DNA from: Zancudomyces culisetae
Lineage: Eukaryota; Kickxellomycota; Harpellomycetes; Harpellales; Legeriomycetaceae
DNA: 20,365 nucleotides
Direction: 5' to 3'
NCBI GenBank assembly: GCA_001969505.1
Contig: LSSK01001415.1
Location: 1 to 20,365, forward strand
In this document: positions 19,028 through 20,365 of the stretch, piece by piece
Position numbering within the stretch: the stretch's first letter is position 1
How the letters are laid out: each line of letters starts with the position of its first letter
Made by a program: the position numbers and the translations under genes
The notes under the pieces: generated by a model
The model's database searches: none
The model's input: only the letters and a program-made list of their open reading frames with translations
Told to the model about the DNA's origin: nothing

Positions 19028-19166
19028 TCTAAATAAAGCGAAAGACATCATTACCATAAAATACCAAAAGGCTGGTAAACCTAGCATTGAAATCTCCGAG
19101 TTTTGGAGAGCAGCCAAAGATGGAGAAGGACAGCAGATAGGAATAACAGACATAAACCCAGTCTAG
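19028..19166 (+). other. Possible exon, strand uncertain
   Basis: On the plus strand 45 codons are open from a TAG acceptor-like site (19025-19027) to TAG at 19164, with hydrophilic protein-like content such as KPSIEISEFWRAAKDGEGQQ. A 51-base GTAAAAG...GTAG intron from a mini-exon starting at 18953 would join in frame to give 54 residues. The minus strand is also open here from ATG 19153 for 72 codons, with a membrane-helix-like part (LGLPAFWYFMVMMSFALFRL). Only one strand is likely to be real and neither product is recognised. Confidence 0.25.
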
Positions 19167-19373
19167 CACTCCTTCCTGGTTTTTACTTTTTCGTAGCGTA
19201 TTCACTAAATTGGACCGAAATCAAGATAGAATTGATTTGGAGCTCACTCGATAGCATCTCTCGTCACTTTTTGATTATGTTTCTTTGCTCTTTCTATCAT
19301 TTATACTCAATTGACATATTTCCTCGAATAATATCCCTTTTTCTGTTATTTACTGACGGACGGGTCAATGTAG

Positions 19374-19907
19374 CTTGCCTAAAAAAACATTAATAAACCT
19401 ACTATTGGGTCGATACACTTTGTGAGTAACTCTATGAGTAACTCTGTGTATAACTTTATTGTGATAAACCTGGCCCTTTTTGGTTGATGCACCATTCGTT
19501 ATTCGATGGTATATGCCATGTGTTTTCATAGCTGTTAGAGCTACAAACTTTAGCTTTACTGTAAACATTAAACCATTTTACAATTGTTGCTTTGATTTAA
19601 ACTATCTTTCATCAACCAAGTTGTAGTAGATATTACAGTAGTATTGTACAGTATAACGAAACTGTACTTGTAATATATACATATAAATACATTGAAACCC
19701 TAGCAGCTACACACACATATATTTGAATAAACCTATTTTCTGTTTATCAGGCAATATGATGGAACTAATCTAGAATTATTGAGTATATTTTACGATTTGG
19801 TACTGGATAACATCAAACCGCCAAATTTATCCAACCAAAGTCCACAAAGTCCACAAAATCCACAAAATCCATTCGCTATTAGACAAATGAAACAAAGTGG
19901 ATTTTAA
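19374..19907 (+). CDS. 3' exons of an unidentified gene (5' part unresolved)
   Basis: The last exon, 19751-19907, is well supported. It follows a pyrimidine-rich TTTATCAG acceptor and reads 51 codons to TAA, starting QYDGTNLELLSIFYDLVLDN and ending FAIRQMKQSGF. It has an in-frame 9-bp repeat coding SPQ/NPQ. No ATG opens this frame, since a TAA lies upstream at 19728, so splicing is needed. A candidate 48-base exon at 19374-19421 fits the required phase. It has TACTGAC as branch site, acceptor GTAG and donor GTGAGT, codes LPKKTLINLLLGRYT, and gives a 329-base intron. The required preceding exon was not found with confidence; the open frame near 19028-19166 does not join in phase by a good donor. 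Family unknown. Confidence 0.5.
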
Positions 19908-19956
19908 CCATTAACACTTTACACTAAATGGCTGGTTTCCTGCTCTTCCACGCTTC

Positions 19957-20236
19957 AGGCTCAATAACTCAGGCTCAATAACTCAGGCTCAATAACTCAG
20001 GCTCAATAACTCAGGCTCAATAACTCAGGCTCAATAACTCAGGCTCAATAACTCAGGCTCAATAACTCAGGCTCAATAACTCAGGCTCAATAACTCAGGC
20101 TCAATAACTCAGGCTCAATAACTCAGGCTCAATAACTCAGGCTCAATAACTCAGGCTCAATAACTCAGGCTCAATAACTCAGGCTCAATAACTCAGGCTC
20201 AATAACTCAGGCTCAATAACTCAGGCTCAATAACTC
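19957..20236. repeat. 14-bp minisatellite, 20 uniform copies
   Basis: The unit AGGCTCAATAACTC repeats in perfect tandem over 280 bases. It starts 49 bases after the stop codon of the upstream exon. Because 14 is not a multiple of three and the unit contains TAA (and TGA on the other strand in rotation), every frame is closed, so the array is non-coding. Perfect copy identity indicates recent expansion. Confidence 0.97.
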
Positions 20237-20341
20237 AGGCTCCATAATCCCAGGCTCCATAACTCAGATTTGAGGCTCCATAATTCAGATTTCAGGCTCC
20301 ATAATTCAGATTTCAGATTTCAGATTTCAGATTTCAGAATT
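20237..20341. repeat. Variant repeats: 21-bp composite units then 7-bp units
   Basis: After one 15-base variant (20237-20251) the array continues as three 21-bp units (20252-20272, 20273-20293, 20294-20314). Each is a 14-mer variant AGGCTCCATAATTC (first copy ATAACTC) plus AGATTTC or AGATTTG. Then come three pure 7-bp AGATTTC units (20315-20335) and degenerate copies to about 20357. The order 14, 14+7, 7 shows stepwise growth of a composite satellite. Confidence 0.92.
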
Positions 20342-20365
20342 TAGAATCCAGATTTCTCACTTTAT

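Noticed and set aside
19957-20341. Telomere repeats
   Set aside because: The unit is not G-rich on one strand, does not resemble known yeast telomere repeats, and degenerates toward the window edge instead of staying uniform.

Overview
The window looks like nuclear DNA of an AT-rich ascomycete yeast. Evidence: short spliceosomal introns with GT...AG ends, a fungal-type Dal5/Tna1-family permease, a Pex8-like peroxin ending in the PTS1 tripeptide SKL, and a Trm10 tRNA methyltransferase. Four genes carry introns that I could resolve by frame and by protein continuity, and branch sites are degenerate. This is more introns than expected in Saccharomyces relatives and suggests an early-branching, intron-richer yeast lineage (inference). 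A CTG codon falls on the conserved Leu of the Trm10 motif YLTADS, so CTG is probably read as Leu.

Layout, left to right. Positions 1-72 hold the 3' end of an unidentified plus-strand gene. 450-1889 (minus) is an anion:cation symporter-type MFS permease. 1890-4033 is mostly non-coding, with a promoter-like stretch leading to a 27-codon signal-peptide-like ORF at 2410. 4034-5008 (minus) is a compact Cdc25/Mih1 phosphatase. 5009-10958 is a gene-poor tract of almost 6 kb; it contains a possible gene remnant open in three successive frames (5848-6167), several short repeats and a potentially folded three-stem element (10537-10625).

The right half is gene-dense. 10959-11559 (minus, one intron) encodes a small N-anchored membrane protein with a VIMP/selenoprotein-S-like tail. 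12010-13127 (minus, one intron) is a membrane-anchored short-chain dehydrogenase. 13680-16285 (plus, three introns) is a Pex8-like peroxin. 16474-17799 (plus) is TRM10. 18224-18651 (minus, one intron) is the Sec61 gamma/Sss1 translocon subunit. 19751-19907 (plus) is the last exon of an unidentified gene, with a possible 48-nt exon before it. The window ends in a 14-bp minisatellite (20 copies) that passes into 21-bp and then 7-bp repeats.

The genes do not form one pathway; this is an ordinary eukaryotic chromosome segment of housekeeping genes. Shared themes are the ER membrane (Sss1, the VIMP-like protein, the anchored SDR) and the peroxisome (PEX8). I saw no convincing tRNA, rRNA, CRISPR or intact transposon. 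The most unusual items are the TGA-GGT-TAA end of the VIMP-like gene, the folded element at 10537, the hierarchical repeat at the right edge and the three-frame relay at 5848.
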